Below are positions 62,990 to 64,000 of a stretch of DNA of 64,000 bases, in pieces. The stretch is from Synechocystis sp. PCC 7338 (GTDB lineage Bacteria; Cyanobacteriota; Cyanobacteriia; Cyanobacteriales; Microcystaceae). The stretch spans positions 3,271,488 through 3,335,487 of the forward strand of contig NZ_CP054306.1 of the NCBI RefSeq assembly GCF_018282115.1. Direction: 5' to 3'. The notes under the pieces are model-generated. The model did not search any database. It was not told the DNA's origin and was given only the letters and a program-made list of their open reading frames with translations. Numbering within the stretch: position 1 is the first letter of the stretch; each line of letters starts with the position of its first letter. The position numbers and the translations under genes are program-made.

Positions 62990-64000
62990 TCAGTTAGAAC
63001 GCTTTTGTTGACTGCGGCTCTCCTGCCAGGTATTGCCAATGCCCTGGATAATGCCTTTCCCCACCAACCCGATCGCCCGGCCAACCACTTGGGTCAGCAA
63101 AAATACCACACCGTTACCCACAAATTCAATCACCGATCTGACACGGGGAGAAAGGGCATCACGACATTCTAGGACAATGGTGACAAACCAAGGTACTGCC
63201 CTTAGTTGGGTTAATTCCTGTTGCCGAGGAGCATAAACCTGGGTGGCCACAATCCCGGCGGGGGTGAGATACAACAGAGTATGTTGACTTTCAAAAATTT
63301 GTTTGGGATTAAGCCAGTAGCGGCTAAATTGATAGTACCAAGCTAAATCGTTGCGGAACCGGGCTACTTGCCGGGAGGAAAGCATGGAGTATTCATAAAG
63401 GGCAAGTTTGATGGCTTCATGGTCAGCAAAATAGTTCAAAATGAAAACCATGGTGCTGTTAGCCAATTGAATAACTAAATTCTGGGCGTATAGGTCACTA
63501 TATTGTTGCGCTTCCGTGGATCCTAAGGGGTATGCCTTTTGATTAACCACCAGGGGCTCGCCGAAAAGAAGATGGTGAAACAAGGACACGACAAAGGGAA
63601 TTTTAACCAATTTTTCCCGGCAAATAATGGGCTGGTAAACTTCCAATAAAGACTGGATTTGCTCAAGGCTAAACTCGCTTTTGGGCTGACAGTATTTACC
63701 AAAAAATGTCAGGCTTAAAGAACGCCACATTTCCCCCACAATGGATAAACAATTGTCCGGTAGCTGGGCCGGGGTAATCCGTAGGGCTTGGAGTTCCTTG
63801 ATGGTGGTTTCCAATTGTTGTTGCCCCAGAGAAAGGAGTTCCTGGCGTTTGAGGGGCTGAAGAATGTCCAATTCCAGGGGGATAGGGGTGAGATTTTCCA
63901 CCTGTAGGGGCATTTGTCGGAGAATTTGCCCCAGGGCACTGAGGTTACCAGGGGGACGGAGGGTAATGGCCCTAACTCCAGAGCGGCGGGGACTAGGGGT
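62990..64000 (-). CDS. Ycf55/DUF3685-like protein, 5' end outside window
   Basis: The frame is open from 62990 to the right edge of the window (337 codons seen), so the start is beyond 64000; the internal ATG at 63913 is not the start. The product has long helices and a weak C-terminal membrane segment (VIEFVGNGVVFLLTQVVGRA), ending ESRSQQKRSN. The pattern recalls Ycf55/DUF3685 proteins of cyanobacteria and plastids, some of which carry an N-terminal receiver domain. That identification is tentative. Confidence 0.65.
   Translation of the reverse strand, partial: TPSPRRSGVRAITLRPPGNLSALGQILRQMPLQVENLTPIPLELDILQPLKRQELLSLGQQQLETTIKELQALRITPAQLPDNCLSIVGEMWRSLSLTFFGKYCQPKSEFSLEQIQSLLEVYQPIICREKLVKIPFVVSLFHHLLFGEPLVVNQKAYPLGSTEAQQYSDLYAQNLVIQLANSTMVFILNYFADHEAIKLALYEYSMLSSRQVARFRNDLAWYYQFSRYWLNPKQIFESQHTLLYLTPAGIVATQVYAPRQQELTQLRAVPWFVTIVLECRDALSPRVRSVIEFVGNGVVFLLTQVVGRAIGLVGKGIIQGIGNTWQESRSQQKRSN

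Overview
The window is chromosomal DNA of a unicellular cyanobacterium very close to Synechocystis sp. PCC 6803 (or PCC 6714 / a sister strain). The reasons are frequent HIP1 octamers (GCGATCGC), cyanobacterial marker genes (ccmP, ycf37, ftn2/zipN, comFB), and recognisable Synechocystis proteins such as InrS with its published metal-ligand numbering, the 391-residue GlcNAc 2-epimerase, the 70-residue Hfq and a 1693-residue WD-repeat protein. No rRNA, tRNA or CRISPR array was seen.

Layout. 1-1123: end of a large surface/calcium-binding-type protein with a P-domain-like segment, broken by a single-base frameshift. 1269-4449: zinc uptake operon znuA-znuC-znuB and divergent zur, with a clear Zur box between them. 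4514-11444: Uma2-like protein, small exported proteins, a PPC-domain protein, an MtfA-like metallopeptidase, a response regulator, a GyrA/ParC-type topoisomerase subunit and a membrane-anchored PilP/GspC-like protein. 11456-16710: an AT-rich, HIP1-free five-gene operon on the minus strand encoding a dynamin-like GTPase, three unrecognised proteins (one with a Gly/Ala-rich hydrophobic segment) and a Uma2-like nuclease. It is bracketed by a 36-bp imperfect direct repeat (31/36) that copies the 3' end of the PilP/GspC-like gene. It is the best candidate here for an undescribed system.

16902-36179: core genes: a coiled-coil protein, a STAND-like ATPase with 16 WD repeats, a CobA-HemD fusion, ftn2/zipN, dnaK, gcvT, a FAD-dependent dehydrogenase, a small toxin-antitoxin-like pair, the nickel sensor inrS next to a degenerate serine-recombinase-like gene, a CBS protein and ycf37. 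36408-39531: ccmP followed by a scar of two decayed insertion sequences (IS256 family abutting an IS3-family 3' half) that interrupt a small antitoxin-like gene.

39532-44615: an exported FecR-like protein, a TPR-CHAT protease-like protein, a DUF928 protein and an isolated CobN N-terminal fragment. 44807-50553: a signalling and pilus/competence group with a hybrid histidine kinase carrying a cyanobacteriochrome-like GAF, Hfq, ComFB, an exported M48 peptidase and a second histidine kinase. 50641-64000: housekeeping and hypothetical genes: RHH-like protein, PIN/TRAM protein, diheme cytochrome, outer-membrane-barrel-like protein, der, an acidic helical protein, argJ, an exported TPR protein, the 2-epimerase, a YjbQ-family protein and a Ycf55/DUF3685-like protein running off the right edge.

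Start sites were chosen by reading; frames and motifs were read directly. Family names rest on recognition, with no database search.
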